DNA from: an uncultured Myxococcales bacterium
GTDB lineage: Bacteria; Myxococcota_A; UBA9042; DTJE01
Length of the DNA: 64,000 nt
Assembly: GCA_903857665.1 (NCBI GenBank)
Contig: CAIOFV010000061.1
Span: 1 to 64,000 of the forward strand
Direction of reading: 5' to 3'
Positions 17,996 through 26,121 of this stretch are shown in pieces. The first letter of the stretch is position 1. The number at the start of each line of letters is the position of its first letter. The position numbers were made by a program, and so were the translations under genes. The notes under the pieces were generated by a model. That model was not told where the DNA came from and did not search any database. It saw only the letters and a program-made list of their open reading frames with translations.

Positions 17996-19378
17996 CTGTC
18001 TCGCATCCTACTGTCGCTGGGGGTGGTGGCTCTGGTGTCTGCCGGCCAGGTGCCCGACGCGCTGGCCGCCTGCTCGGGCGGCATCGAGGTCGGAAACGAC
18101 TGCGGCCTGGTCCCTTCGGGTGGCTGCTGCAAGGGCGGCACCGCCAGGTACTGGTGCGAGGGCGGCGTCCTGTGCTCGGAGGAATGCTATTACGGGGACT
18201 GCGGCTGGACGCTCCTCGGCGGCTATTCGTGCGGGACCCTGCTCATGGTGAACTCCGACGACTGCCCCTCCATCATTCCGTGCACGCCGGACTGCAGCCT
18301 CAGCGTATGCGGCAACGACGGCTGCGGCGGGTCCTGCGGGTCCTGCGGCAGCGGTGAAACGTGCCAGTACGGGACGTGCGTCCCCGGCAGCGGCGGCGAC
18401 GGATGCACCCCATCGGCCAGCGGGGGCTGCAGCGGGTGCGCCTGCGAGGCCTGCGTCTGCGCCGGCGACGCGTACTGCTGCGACAACCAGTGGGACAGCA
18501 CGTGCGTCGATGCGTGCGGGACCTGCGGCGGCCAGTGCGGCACCTGCACGCCGAACTGCGGCAGCAACGACTGCGGCGACGACGGCTGCGGCGGGTCGTG
18601 CGGATCCTGCACGGGCGGCCAGACCTGCCAGTCCGGCACCTGCACGGGCGGCACCTGCACCCCGCAATGCACCGGCAAGCAGTGCGGCCCGGACGGCTGC
18701 ACCGGGACCTGCGGCAACTGCACCACCGGAAAGACCTGCACCGCGGCCGGGTTGTGCGCGACCGACGGGTGCACCCCCGCGTGCACCGGCAGGGAGTGCG
18801 GCGACAACGGCTGCGGTGGCGTGTGCGGCACCTGTACGACCGGCACCGAGTGCCAGGCCGGACAGTGCCGCGCGCCCCAGGTCTGCACGCCGGTGTGCAC
18901 CGGCAGGGAATGCGGCGACGACGGATGCAGCGGCGTCTGCGGCGCGTGCCAGCCCCCGATGAAATGCAACGGCACGGGCCACTGCCAGGACCCGTCCTCC
19001 TGCACCCCGTCCTGCACGAACAAGCAGTGCGGCGACGACGGCTGCGTCGGGTCGTGCGGCACCTGCGGCAACGGGCTGTCGTGCAGCGCCGGTCGCTGCC
19101 GCGCGGGCGAACCCGTGCCGGACGACGGCCCGGCTGCCGGCGATGACGGGACCGGGGATGCCGCGGCCACCCAGGACACGGGAACCCCGTCCAGCGGGTG
19201 CCCGGCGGGCCAGACGAAGAGTTACGGGGTCTGCGTGGCGGTGACGCCGCAGGGTGGCGCGAACAGCGGAGGGGGATGCTCCGCGGTCCCGACGGGCGGC
19301 CCATGGCCGTTGCTGCCCCTGCTGCTGCTGGCGCTGGCCTTCGGGGCAGCGCGCGGGACCGGTCGCCGCGCCGCCTGA
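17996..19378 (+). CDS. Cys-rich repeat surface protein with MYXO-CTERM-like tail, CTG start
   Basis: A 460-residue secreted protein. After the signal peptide comes a Cys-rich head, then six tandem repeats of about 34-38 residues (about 96-371) of pattern CTPxC-x4-CG-x-DGC-x-G-x-CG-x-C. A spacer between repeats 1 and 2 carries the YCCDNQWDSTCV motif. A C-terminal Asp/Gly linker is followed by a Cys, a Leu-rich helix and a GRRAA end, resembling the MYXO-CTERM sorting signal. The best start is CTG 17996: GGAGG lies six bases upstream and it yields a proper signal peptide (SRILLSLGVVALVSA). The next option, GTG 18023, has no ribosome-binding site and no basic N-region. Function is unknown; a disulfide-stabilised surface adhesin or spacer is an inference. 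Confidence 0.8.
   Translation: MSRILLSLGVVALVSAGQVPDALAACSGGIEVGNDCGLVPSGGCCKGGTARYWCEGGVLCSEECYYGDCGWTLLGGYSCGTLLMVNSDDCPSIIPCTPDCSLSVCGNDGCGGSCGSCGSGETCQYGTCVPGSGGDGCTPSASGGCSGCACEACVCAGDAYCCDNQWDSTCVDACGTCGGQCGTCTPNCGSNDCGDDGCGGSCGSCTGGQTCQSGTCTGGTCTPQCTGKQCGPDGCTGTCGNCTTGKTCTAAGLCATDGCTPACTGRECGDNGCGGVCGTCTTGTECQAGQCRAPQVCTPVCTGRECGDDGCSGVCGACQPPMKCNGTGHCQDPSSCTPSCTNKQCGDDGCVGSCGTCGNGLSCSAGRCRAGEPVPDDGPAAGDDGTGDAAATQDTGTPSSGCPAGQTKSYGVCVAVTPQGGANSGGGCSAVPTGGPWPLLPLLLLALAFGAARGTGRRAA
18281..19113 (+). repeat. Six tandem Cys-rich coding repeats
   Basis: Six units of about 100-150 bp each begin with the codons for CTP-x-C, encoding CTPDC, CTPNC, CTPQC, CTPAC, CTPVC and CTPSC. The unit between the first and second is longer because of the inserted Cys/Trp motif. 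Repeats 3-6 are the most alike. Confidence 0.85.
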
Positions 19379-19406
19379 TCGCCGGGTCATCCCAGTCGGA
19401 AAGCGA

Positions 19407-20978
19407 TCAGTCCCCGCCGCAAGTGATTTCCAGGTACTGCACGGTCGTCGTCAGGACCACGTGCGTCGATGGTCCGGCCGCCGGCGTCGGCAGCGCGGCG
19501 CCGTCCTGGTCCCGCAGCACCAGCCCGGTGGCGCAGGAAGGCAGCGGCAGGTCGAGGGCGAAGGTCGTGTCGGGGCCTCCGGGGGTGTCCCCGTCCTCGG
19601 TGACGTCGGGCTGCTCGCGTCCGTCCCACAAGGCCAGCGCGATCCGCCCGGCATCGTCGGTGAAGGCCAGCGCGTACACGTCGTTCGGAAGCCCGAGGGC
19701 CGGGCCGAGATCCCGCGCGAAACGGTACGCACCCAGCACGTCCAGCGCGGCCGTCACCGCGTGCCAGGCGGGCTTGGCCCGGCGAACGGTCCCGTCCGGG
19801 CCCTTCCAGCCGAACATCCCGAAATAGTTTTCGTGGGGCCGGATCCCGGTGGTCGTGGGTTCGTTGTCCCAGAACGTGTACCAGCACCACGCGTCCACGC
19901 CGTCGCGGGCCGTCAGCAGCAGGCTGCGGGCGGCATAGCGGGCCACCTGGGCCTCGGACAGTTCGTAGGAGGGCCATCCCACCTCGGTGAACCAGATCGG
20001 CTTCTGCGCGCAGCCGGCCGCGGCCAGCATGTCCCGGGCGATCTGCACCATGGCCGACTGGGAGGGCCGGGTCGTGCCGTATGCGATCCACTCGTCGTGT
20101 TCGGGCGAGTCGAACTGAAACCAGGTGTAGGGGTGCAGCGACAGTACGTCGAAGGCGTCGCACAGGCCCGGGCGGGCCTGCAGCGCACGCCGCAGGAAGC
20201 CCCACGTATCCGCAAGGTCCACGTCGTCGTAGGAGGACAGGGCCCCGAAGGCGACCTGGGCGTCCGGGCAGGCGGCCTTGATCGCGGTGTAGGATGCGGC
20301 GACGAGGTCGGCGTACTTCGCGGGGTCGGCCGCGGGCTGCCAGAAGCGGGACCCGATGTTCGGCTCGTTCCAGGCCTCGTACTCCTTCACGCTGTCGCAG
20401 AAGTGCCCGGCCATCGCCCCGGCGTACTCGGCGAAGTCGTCGATGTGGACCGTGCCCATGTCCTCGCCGTCACGGGCCCACTCGGGGGCGTAGTCCAGCC
20501 CCATCAGCACCTTCGAGCCGCCGGCCTTCGCGCCGTCCACCGAGCCGCTGGCGCCGTCGAAGGTCCACACACCCTTCTGCTTTTCGACGTCCTCCCACCG
20601 GTGGCCGTTGCGCATCCGGAAGCCCGGGTACGGCGCGTACTGGGCGTATTCGAAGTCCCGGTCCGCGTTCGGGGGGGCCTTCGTGTCCATCTGGGACGCG
20701 ATGCCCGCGATCCGTTGCAGGGGCAGGCCGGAACCCTGGAGGCCTGTCCACAGGGGCAGGTCCGGGACGTCGGGGGCGTCGATGGGCACGTCGGGCGTCC
20801 CGTCCGCAGCGACGTCGCCGGCGACCTCCGCGGGCGCCACGTCCAAGGCATCGGGAACGTCCGCCCCCGTGTCCGACGCGTCGATACCGGGATCCGTGCG
20901 CTCGTTGGGAACGAGGCTGTAGGTGCAGCCCGCGAACAGCGCGGCCAGGATGGCCGCCGTCAGAACAACCCGCGTCAT
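19407..20978 (-). CDS. Clan GH-A glycoside hydrolase lipoprotein
   Basis: A 523-residue exported glycosidase. A signal peptide ending in LFAGC (Cys18) is followed by an Asp/Pro/Ala-rich tether to about residue 75 and a (beta/alpha)8 catalytic domain. Clan GH-A signatures are visible: acid/base Glu in EAWNEPNIGS and nucleophile Glu in IWFTEVGWPS. The overall pattern (GLDYAPEWA, WNEPN, WCWYTFWDNEP) is closest to GH39/GH5-like enzymes; the exact family is not certain. A C-terminal beta-sandwich of about 100 residues follows. Substrate is unknown. Start ATG 20978 lacks a strong ribosome-binding site; TAGACT on the minus strand at 21011-21006 is a possible -10. Confidence 0.78.
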   Translation of the reverse strand: MTRVVLTAAILAALFAGCTYSLVPNERTDPGIDASDTGADVPDALDVAPAEVAGDVAADGTPDVPIDAPDVPDLPLWTGLQGSGLPLQRIAGIASQMDTKAPPNADRDFEYAQYAPYPGFRMRNGHRWEDVEKQKGVWTFDGASGSVDGAKAGGSKVLMGLDYAPEWARDGEDMGTVHIDDFAEYAGAMAGHFCDSVKEYEAWNEPNIGSRFWQPAADPAKYADLVAASYTAIKAACPDAQVAFGALSSYDDVDLADTWGFLRRALQARPGLCDAFDVLSLHPYTWFQFDSPEHDEWIAYGTTRPSQSAMVQIARDMLAAAGCAQKPIWFTEVGWPSYELSEAQVARYAARSLLLTARDGVDAWCWYTFWDNEPTTTGIRPHENYFGMFGWKGPDGTVRRAKPAWHAVTAALDVLGAYRFARDLGPALGLPNDVYALAFTDDAGRIALALWDGREQPDVTEDGDTPGGPDTTFALDLPLPSCATGLVLRDQDGAALPTPAAGPSTHVVLTTTVQYLEITCGGD

Positions 20979-21289
20979 GGGGCCCGTCCGTCCGAGACGG
21001 CGCGGAGTCTACCAAAGTCGAGGGGTTCTTCCGACCCGTAAATGCCGGGTTCAGGCGAGGTCGCCAGCGGGCCGGGACCCCCGCCCAGGCACCGGGCGGA
21101 ACGACCGGAGGGATCGCGAGGACCGCCTCGCGGGAAGGATTCCGGCCTCCGATCCTCGCGCCGCTTGCCCGCCCGGCCGGCGTCGGGGAGAATGCCCCCG
21201 GCATCCTGCGTGGAACACGATGAGGACGGGATTCCCGATCGCAACGGCGCGACGGCGGACGACGGCCGACGGCAGACACGGGCGTGCCG
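20979..21289. other. Divergent intergenic region without a gene
   Basis: This 311-bp region separates two divergent genes. Apart from the possible -10 at 21006-21011 for the glycosidase, no gene, repeat or clear promoter was found. Confidence 0.5.
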
Positions 21290-23191
21290 ATGGCCACTGA
21301 CGTCGATGTCCTGGTCGCGGGTGCGGGGCTGGCCGGCGCGGTGATGGCGCGGCGCCTCAGCGAAGGCTTCGGCCTGCGCTGCCTGGTCATCGACCGCCGG
21401 GACCACGTGGGCGGCCTGTGCCACGACGCCATCGATCGGCACGGGGTCCGGGTGCCGTCCTTCGGTCCCCACTGGTTCCGCACCGATTCCGCCCGCGTCC
21501 GCGACTTCCTGGACCGTTTCACCGCGTGGCGCGAGGTGGCGTTCAAGGTGCAGGTGTGGGCCCGCGGACGCTACTGGTCCTTCCCGATCAACCTCGCCAC
21601 GTTCGAGCAGTTCCTGGGCAGCCCCTCCACGGCCGGCGAGATGGAGGCTGCGCTTGGCCGGTGGCGCGAGCCGATCGCGACTCCGCGAAACTCGGAGGAG
21701 TACGTGCTGTCCCGCGTGGGGCGGCCCTTCTTCGAACTGTTCTACGAGGGATACACGCGCAAGCAGTGGGGACGGGAGGCGCGCGACCTGGACCCGTCGG
21801 CCTGCGGGCGCATCCCGATCCGCACCGACCGGGACGACCGCTACCTGGCGCAGCGGTTCCAGGGGATGCCGGCCGACGGCTACACCCGGATGTTCGAGCG
21901 GATCCTGGACTACCCGGGCATCGAGGTCCGCCTGCGGACCGGGTTGCACGAGATCCGTGACGCCGTCCCCCACCGGCACCTCGTGTGGACGGGCCCCGTG
22001 GACGAGTTCTTCGATCGCGGCGAGGGACCCTTGCCCTGGCGCTCCCTGAGGTGGGAGAGGGAGACCGTCGAGGGACGGTATTGCCTGCCGACGATGCAGG
22101 TGAACTTCCCCGACGAACACGAATACACCCGCATCATCGAGCCGAAGCACGCCACCGGACAGGTGCTGCCCGTGACCACGATCGTCCGCGAGTTCCCGCT
22201 GGACGGTCGCCCGGATCGGGAGCCGTTCTACGCGATCCCGGCCCCGGACGCCGCGGCGGTCCATCGGCGGTACCTGGAACGGGTCGCGCGGGAGGCGGAC
22301 ACGACGTTCCTGGGCCGCTTCGCCGAGTACCGGAACCTGGACATGGACCAGGTCGTCGAACGCGCCCTGGACGCGGCCGAGCGCCTGGGCGCGGCGCTGG
22401 GGGCGGGCGCGGCGCTGGGGGCGGGCGCGGGCATCGACCTGCGTCCCGGCTCCACACGGACCGTTCGTCCCCTGAGGCGCAGGCACGATCCCTTGGAGCC
22501 GCCGGCCGTGATCGACCTGGAGGTCGTGGTGGCGCGCCACGCCGAGCCGGTCGCCTGGGTGCGGAACGTGCCCTCGTCCGCCCGGGTGAGCGTGTACGAC
22601 AAGGGCGGCGACCTGGACCCCGGCCGGCTGCCGTGGGCCCGCATCGAGCGCCTCGAGAACGTGGGGCACGAGGCGCACGCGTACCTGCACCACCTGGTCG
22701 AGCGCTACGACGACCTCGCCGAGGTGACGTTCTTCTGCCAGGGCCACCCCTTCGACCACGCCTGGGATCTGCACGACGTCCTGCGGGCGGTCGCCGCCGG
22801 CCGCGAGCGCGTGGCGGGCTTCCGATGGCTGGGCTTCGTCATCGACACCGACGACCCGCTGGGCCACCGCCTGTTCGTGCCGTGGACCAAGAACCTGGAC
22901 GGTCGCGAACTGCACGTGGATCGGTTCCACGAAACCCTGTTCGGCGCGCCGGCACCCCAACACATCCCGTTCTACCTGGGCGCCCAGTTCGCGGTGACCG
23001 CGGCGCAGGCCCGCACGCGCCCCCGCGACTTCTACCGGCAGGCCCGGGACCTGGCCCGATCCTTTCCCGACGCGGCCCACTGCTTCGAACGCCTGTGGGA
23101 CCGGGTCTTCGGCGTGCAGGGCGTCGAACCGGGCCTCCTGGGAGGGGAGATGCGCCGCTACCTGCGGTCGGTCAAGCGTCCGCGGCCGTGA
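21290..23191 (+). CDS. UDP-galactopyranose mutase fused to a DUF3431 domain
   Basis: A 633-residue two-domain protein. Residues 1 to about 370 match UDP-galactopyranose mutase/protoporphyrinogen-oxidase-like flavoproteins: FAD-binding VAGAGLAGAVMARRLS, then DRRDHVGGLCHD, FGPHWFRT and YEGYTRKQWG. These enzymes interconvert UDP-galactopyranose and UDP-galactofuranose with reduced flavin. After a Gly/Ala linker encoded by an 18-bp tandem repeat (22391-22426), residues from about 405 match DUF3431, with VVVARHAEPVAWV, VYDKGGD, NVGHEAHAYLHHLV and VTFFCQGHPFDHA. DUF3431 proteins are often found with glycan biosynthesis genes and may be glycosyltransferase-like. The fusion suggests linked roles in surface polysaccharide formation. 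ATG 21290 is preferred over GTG 21284; neither has a strong ribosome-binding site. Confidence 0.78.
   Translation: MATDVDVLVAGAGLAGAVMARRLSEGFGLRCLVIDRRDHVGGLCHDAIDRHGVRVPSFGPHWFRTDSARVRDFLDRFTAWREVAFKVQVWARGRYWSFPINLATFEQFLGSPSTAGEMEAALGRWREPIATPRNSEEYVLSRVGRPFFELFYEGYTRKQWGREARDLDPSACGRIPIRTDRDDRYLAQRFQGMPADGYTRMFERILDYPGIEVRLRTGLHEIRDAVPHRHLVWTGPVDEFFDRGEGPLPWRSLRWERETVEGRYCLPTMQVNFPDEHEYTRIIEPKHATGQVLPVTTIVREFPLDGRPDREPFYAIPAPDAAAVHRRYLERVAREADTTFLGRFAEYRNLDMDQVVERALDAAERLGAALGAGAALGAGAGIDLRPGSTRTVRPLRRRHDPLEPPAVIDLEVVVARHAEPVAWVRNVPSSARVSVYDKGGDLDPGRLPWARIERLENVGHEAHAYLHHLVERYDDLAEVTFFCQGHPFDHAWDLHDVLRAVAAGRERVAGFRWLGFVIDTDDPLGHRLFVPWTKNLDGRELHVDRFHETLFGAPAPQHIPFYLGAQFAVTAAQARTRPRDFYRQARDLARSFPDAAHCFERLWDRVFGVQGVEPGLLGGEMRRYLRSVKRPRP
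22391..22426 (+). repeat. Two perfect 18-bp tandem repeats encoding the interdomain linker
   Basis: GCGGCGCTGGGGGCGGGC occurs twice in tandem and encodes AALGAG twice. It marks the boundary between the mutase and DUF3431 domains. Confidence 0.9.
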
Positions 23192-23308
23192 ATTCGTCGA
23201 TCGCGGGGTTCCCGGCCCGCGGGCCCTTTCGTGGCCAAGGCAGGGGCGCCCCCGCGCGGATGAAGAGGGCCATCGAGGCCGGCCGCCCGAAGGAACCCTC
23301 CTCGATCG

Positions 23309-24703
23309 TCACGGGCCGCGGTGCCCGACCGCCAGGATCACTCCCGACGCATCGCTGCTGACCAGCAGGATGCCGGTCGGCCCGACGCGCACGTCCACGG
23401 GACGATGGGGCCACCCGGAACCGGTCTCCCCCGGGCCCTGGTACGCCAGGAACGGTTCGTAGCGCAACGGGTGCGTCCCGCCTTCGAAGAACAGTCGCAC
23501 GACCCGGTACCCGGTGGCCGGGTCGGCGTTCCAGGACCCGTGCATGGTCACGAAGGCGTCGCCAAGGGCGTCCGCCGGAAAGGCGTCGCCGTCGTAGAAG
23601 ACGATGCCCAGCGGGGCGTTGTGCGCCGGCAGGGCCAGTTGCGGCGGCACGACGTTCGCGATGTCCCGGCACCAGGCGTCGGTATGGGTGCCGTCCTGCA
23701 GGAAGCCCGGATCGGCCCATTGCGTGCCCGGGCCGCCACCCACCCCCTGCGGCAGCGAAAACTCGCTGAAGCAGTAGGGATAGCCGTAGAAGCGGCCCGG
23801 CGAGGCGAACAGGTTGACCTCCTCGGCGGGGTTCGCCTGGTGGATGTCGCCGCCCAGGTCCGCTCGCGACAGGTTGTCGCGCCCGTTCTCGACGCCCCAC
23901 AGTTGTCCGCCGCCATCGAAGGCCAGTCCCACCTCGTTGCGCAGGCCCGATGCGAGGACCTCGCCAGCGGCGGCGTCGAGTCCGCCGACCGGAAGTCCCG
24001 CCACCGTGAAGCGCCGGAGCAGCGAACGGCCGGGAGTGGTGTCCACGTTGCTGGCCGAACCGACGTTCACGACCATGCGCCCCTGGCCATCGAAGGCCAG
24101 CGTACGGGTGTCGTGCCCGCCCCCTGGCAGGCCGAAGACCACCGTCTGGGCGGCCCCCAGGTCCCGTCGATCCCCGGCTGCATAGGGCCATCGATAGACC
24201 GTCGTGTCGCTGGACGCGTACAGGAAGCCGCCGTCGATCGCGACGCCGTGGTTCAGCCCGGGGGCCGAGGCCAGCACGACGCGCTCGCCGGGCCCCGAAA
24301 CGCCGTCGTGATCGTCGTCGAACAACGCCGTGACACGCGACTGGCCCTTTTCCACGACGAGGAGGTCGCCGTTGCCCGAAACCGCCAGGCCCCGGGGCGA
24401 CGAAAGGCCCGAGGCCCAGGTCCACGCACAGTATCCGGCGGGAACCGCGACGTTCGCCAGCGCGGCGGCAGCCGGCGCCGTGCACGTGCCCGCCGGGACG
24501 ACATCCTCGGAACCCGGATCCGTCGGAACATCCCCGGGCGTATCCGAGGGCAGGTCCCGGGCGGCGTCGTTTCCGAGGTCCCCCGCGTCCGCGACGTCCA
24601 TCGCGAAGCCGTCCGCGTCATTCGCCCCGGGCACCGAACCGGAGCCGCTGCATCCCGCCACCCCGGACAGGATCAGGAAGGCCAGGAATCGAGGAAAGGC
24701 CAT
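23309..24703 (-). CDS. Sorbosone/glucose-dehydrogenase-like beta-propeller lipoprotein
   Basis: A 464-residue exported lipoprotein: a signal peptide ending in GVAGC (Cys18), an Asp-rich tether to about residue 65, and a six-bladed beta-propeller of the soluble quinoprotein glucose/L-sorbosone dehydrogenase type. Landmarks are GLSSPRGLAVSGNGDLLV, GLRNEVGLAF, WGVENGRDNL and VTMHGSWNADPATGYRVV. Such enzymes oxidise sugars or aldoses in the periplasm with PQQ, though many homologues have no proven activity. No PQQ-synthesis genes are in the window. ATG 24703 has GGAG seven bases upstream; a good TTGATT -35-like hexamer lies about 50 bp upstream but lacks a clear -10. Confidence 0.8.
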   Translation of the reverse strand: MAFPRFLAFLILSGVAGCSGSGSVPGANDADGFAMDVADAGDLGNDAARDLPSDTPGDVPTDPGSEDVVPAGTCTAPAAAALANVAVPAGYCAWTWASGLSSPRGLAVSGNGDLLVVEKGQSRVTALFDDDHDGVSGPGERVVLASAPGLNHGVAIDGGFLYASSDTTVYRWPYAAGDRRDLGAAQTVVFGLPGGGHDTRTLAFDGQGRMVVNVGSASNVDTTPGRSLLRRFTVAGLPVGGLDAAAGEVLASGLRNEVGLAFDGGGQLWGVENGRDNLSRADLGGDIHQANPAEEVNLFASPGRFYGYPYCFSEFSLPQGVGGGPGTQWADPGFLQDGTHTDAWCRDIANVVPPQLALPAHNAPLGIVFYDGDAFPADALGDAFVTMHGSWNADPATGYRVVRLFFEGGTHPLRYEPFLAYQGPGETGSGWPHRPVDVRVGPTGILLVSSDASGVILAVGHRGP

Positions 24704-24854
24704 CGTCTGTCTCCACTCCCCTGCGGAACCACCTTGTTCACTCGGGTTCCAGGAATCAAGGAGGCGACGGGAATGCGCGGACCCGGCCGGGCCCGGGGGG
24801 TACCACCCGTCAAGACCCGCTTCCCGGGTCGTCTCGCCGGGGCCGGGACCGCCG

Positions 24855-24884
24855 TTGACAATTCCGGGGCAGAGGGGGTACGGT
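24855..24884 (+). promoter_or_regulatory. Promoter candidate for the NarL-type regulator
   Basis: A perfect TTGACA (24855-24860) is followed after 18 bp by TACGGT (24879-24884). The start codon lies 40 bp further on. Confidence 0.5.
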
Positions 24885-24924
24885 GACTTGTCGGAAACAA
24901 ACGTCATGAACGGCAGGTGCACGG

Positions 24925-25641
24925 ATGACGACCCCGAGCGGATCCGACACCACGAACCGCCCCTCCAAGGACAAGGCGCCCGCACCCAGGCGCATCAAGG
25001 TGTTCATCGTCGATGACCACCCGGTCGTGCGGCAGGGGCTGAACCTGCTGCTCCGGCTGGAACCCGACATGATCTGCTGCGGCGAGGCGGAAACGGTCCC
25101 CGAAGCCCTGCGCGGGATCGAAATCGCGAAGCCCGACGTCGCGATCGTGGACTTGTCGCTGAAGGACACCAGCGGCCTGGAACTGGTCAAGGATCTCCAC
25201 GCATACCACCCGGAAATCCCCGTCGTCGTCCTGTCCATGCACGACGAAACGCTGTACGCCGAACGCGTGCTGAAGGCCGGGGCGAAGGCCTACCTGATGA
25301 AGGACGAGGCCCAGGAAACGATCCTGGCCGCGATCCGGAAGGTGGCGGCCGGCGGGCTGTACCTCAGCGAGCGGATGTCGGGTCGGCTCCTGTCCATGTT
25401 CCTTCAGGGCACGTCGGCACCTGGCAATTCGCTGATCAGCCAGTTGAGCGACCGCGAGATCGAGGTGTTCGAACTGATCGGGCGCGGGGTCACCACCCGG
25501 GAAATCGCGGGCAAGTTGAACCTGAGCATCAAGACCGTCGAGGCCCACCGCGAACACATCAAGAAGAAGATGAAGCTTTCGGACGCCACCGAACTGCTGC
25601 AGCACGCGATCCACTGGGTCCAGAACGAAAAGCAGATGTAG
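24925..25641 (+). CDS. NarL/FixJ-family response regulator
   Basis: A 238-residue two-component transcription regulator. A Lys/Pro-rich N-terminal extension of about 22 residues precedes the receiver domain, with acidic residues in FIVDDHP, phosphoacceptor Asp76 in IVDLSLKD and Lys in AYLMKDE. A LuxR-type helix-turn-helix occupies the C-terminal 65 residues (LSDREIEVFELIGRGVTTRE, then KTVEAHREHIKKK). No sensor kinase is adjacent; the hybrid kinase at 8893 is too far away to assign. ATG 24925 has AGG about eight bases upstream and a promoter at 24855-24884. It converges with the small gene at 25654. Confidence 0.92.
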   Translation: MTTPSGSDTTNRPSKDKAPAPRRIKVFIVDDHPVVRQGLNLLLRLEPDMICCGEAETVPEALRGIEIAKPDVAIVDLSLKDTSGLELVKDLHAYHPEIPVVVLSMHDETLYAERVLKAGAKAYLMKDEAQETILAAIRKVAAGGLYLSERMSGRLLSMFLQGTSAPGNSLISQLSDREIEVFELIGRGVTTREIAGKLNLSIKTVEAHREHIKKKMKLSDATELLQHAIHWVQNEKQM

Positions 25642-25653
25642 CGCCCGCGTCGT

Positions 25654-25884
25654 TCAAGCGGCGTTCCTGGGGCGGGCCGCGGCGAAGTCCGACGTCCTGA
25701 CCGCATCACCCAGGTTGCGATAGGCCGAATTCCCCAGCAGGTGACCGGCGCCGATCACGACGGCCCCCGTCACGACGGATCGCGCGACCTGCTCGAACTG
25801 CCTGACCAGATCCGCACCGAGAATCGCAACGCTCCGCGCTGCCTGACCCGTGCCGAACACGCCCTGCTGAAGAAACCGGTTCAT
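25654..25884 (-). CDS. Small protein of unknown function
   Basis: A 76-residue protein I do not recognise. GAGGAG lies eight bases before ATG 25884, a strong ribosome-binding site that supports a real gene. The middle is weakly hydrophobic with small residues (SVVTGAVVIGAGHLLG), compatible with one amphipathic or membrane-associated helix; the C-terminus is Ala/Arg-rich. It is convergent with the response-regulator gene (12 bp apart). Confidence 0.55.
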   Translation of the reverse strand: MNRFLQQGVFGTGQAARSVAILGADLVRQFEQVARSVVTGAVVIGAGHLLGNSAYRNLGDAVRTSDFAAARPRNAA

Positions 25885-26121
25885 CGACGGACTCCTCGGG
25901 TGACAGATGAAAAATGCCGGGAAGCCGCAACAGCGTCACGAGATCACCCACCAACCCCCGATGAGAACTGCGCTTCCAACGTCGGAACGGGCCGGTCGCA
26001 CAACCTCTGAAATCGTCATGTTTGCGGCATCTTGAGGCGCACCCTCCCGGCAGCCACCTGGAACCATCAAGCGGCGCTGGAACCGGAAGGGGAGTCCCTG
26101 CGCCCTGCAAGCACGCCGCGG

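Noticed and set aside
18281-19113. CRISPR or DNA satellite array
   Set aside because: The periodicity comes from protein repeats (conserved Cys/Gly codons) in a single open frame with variable unit length; no spacers or cas genes are present.
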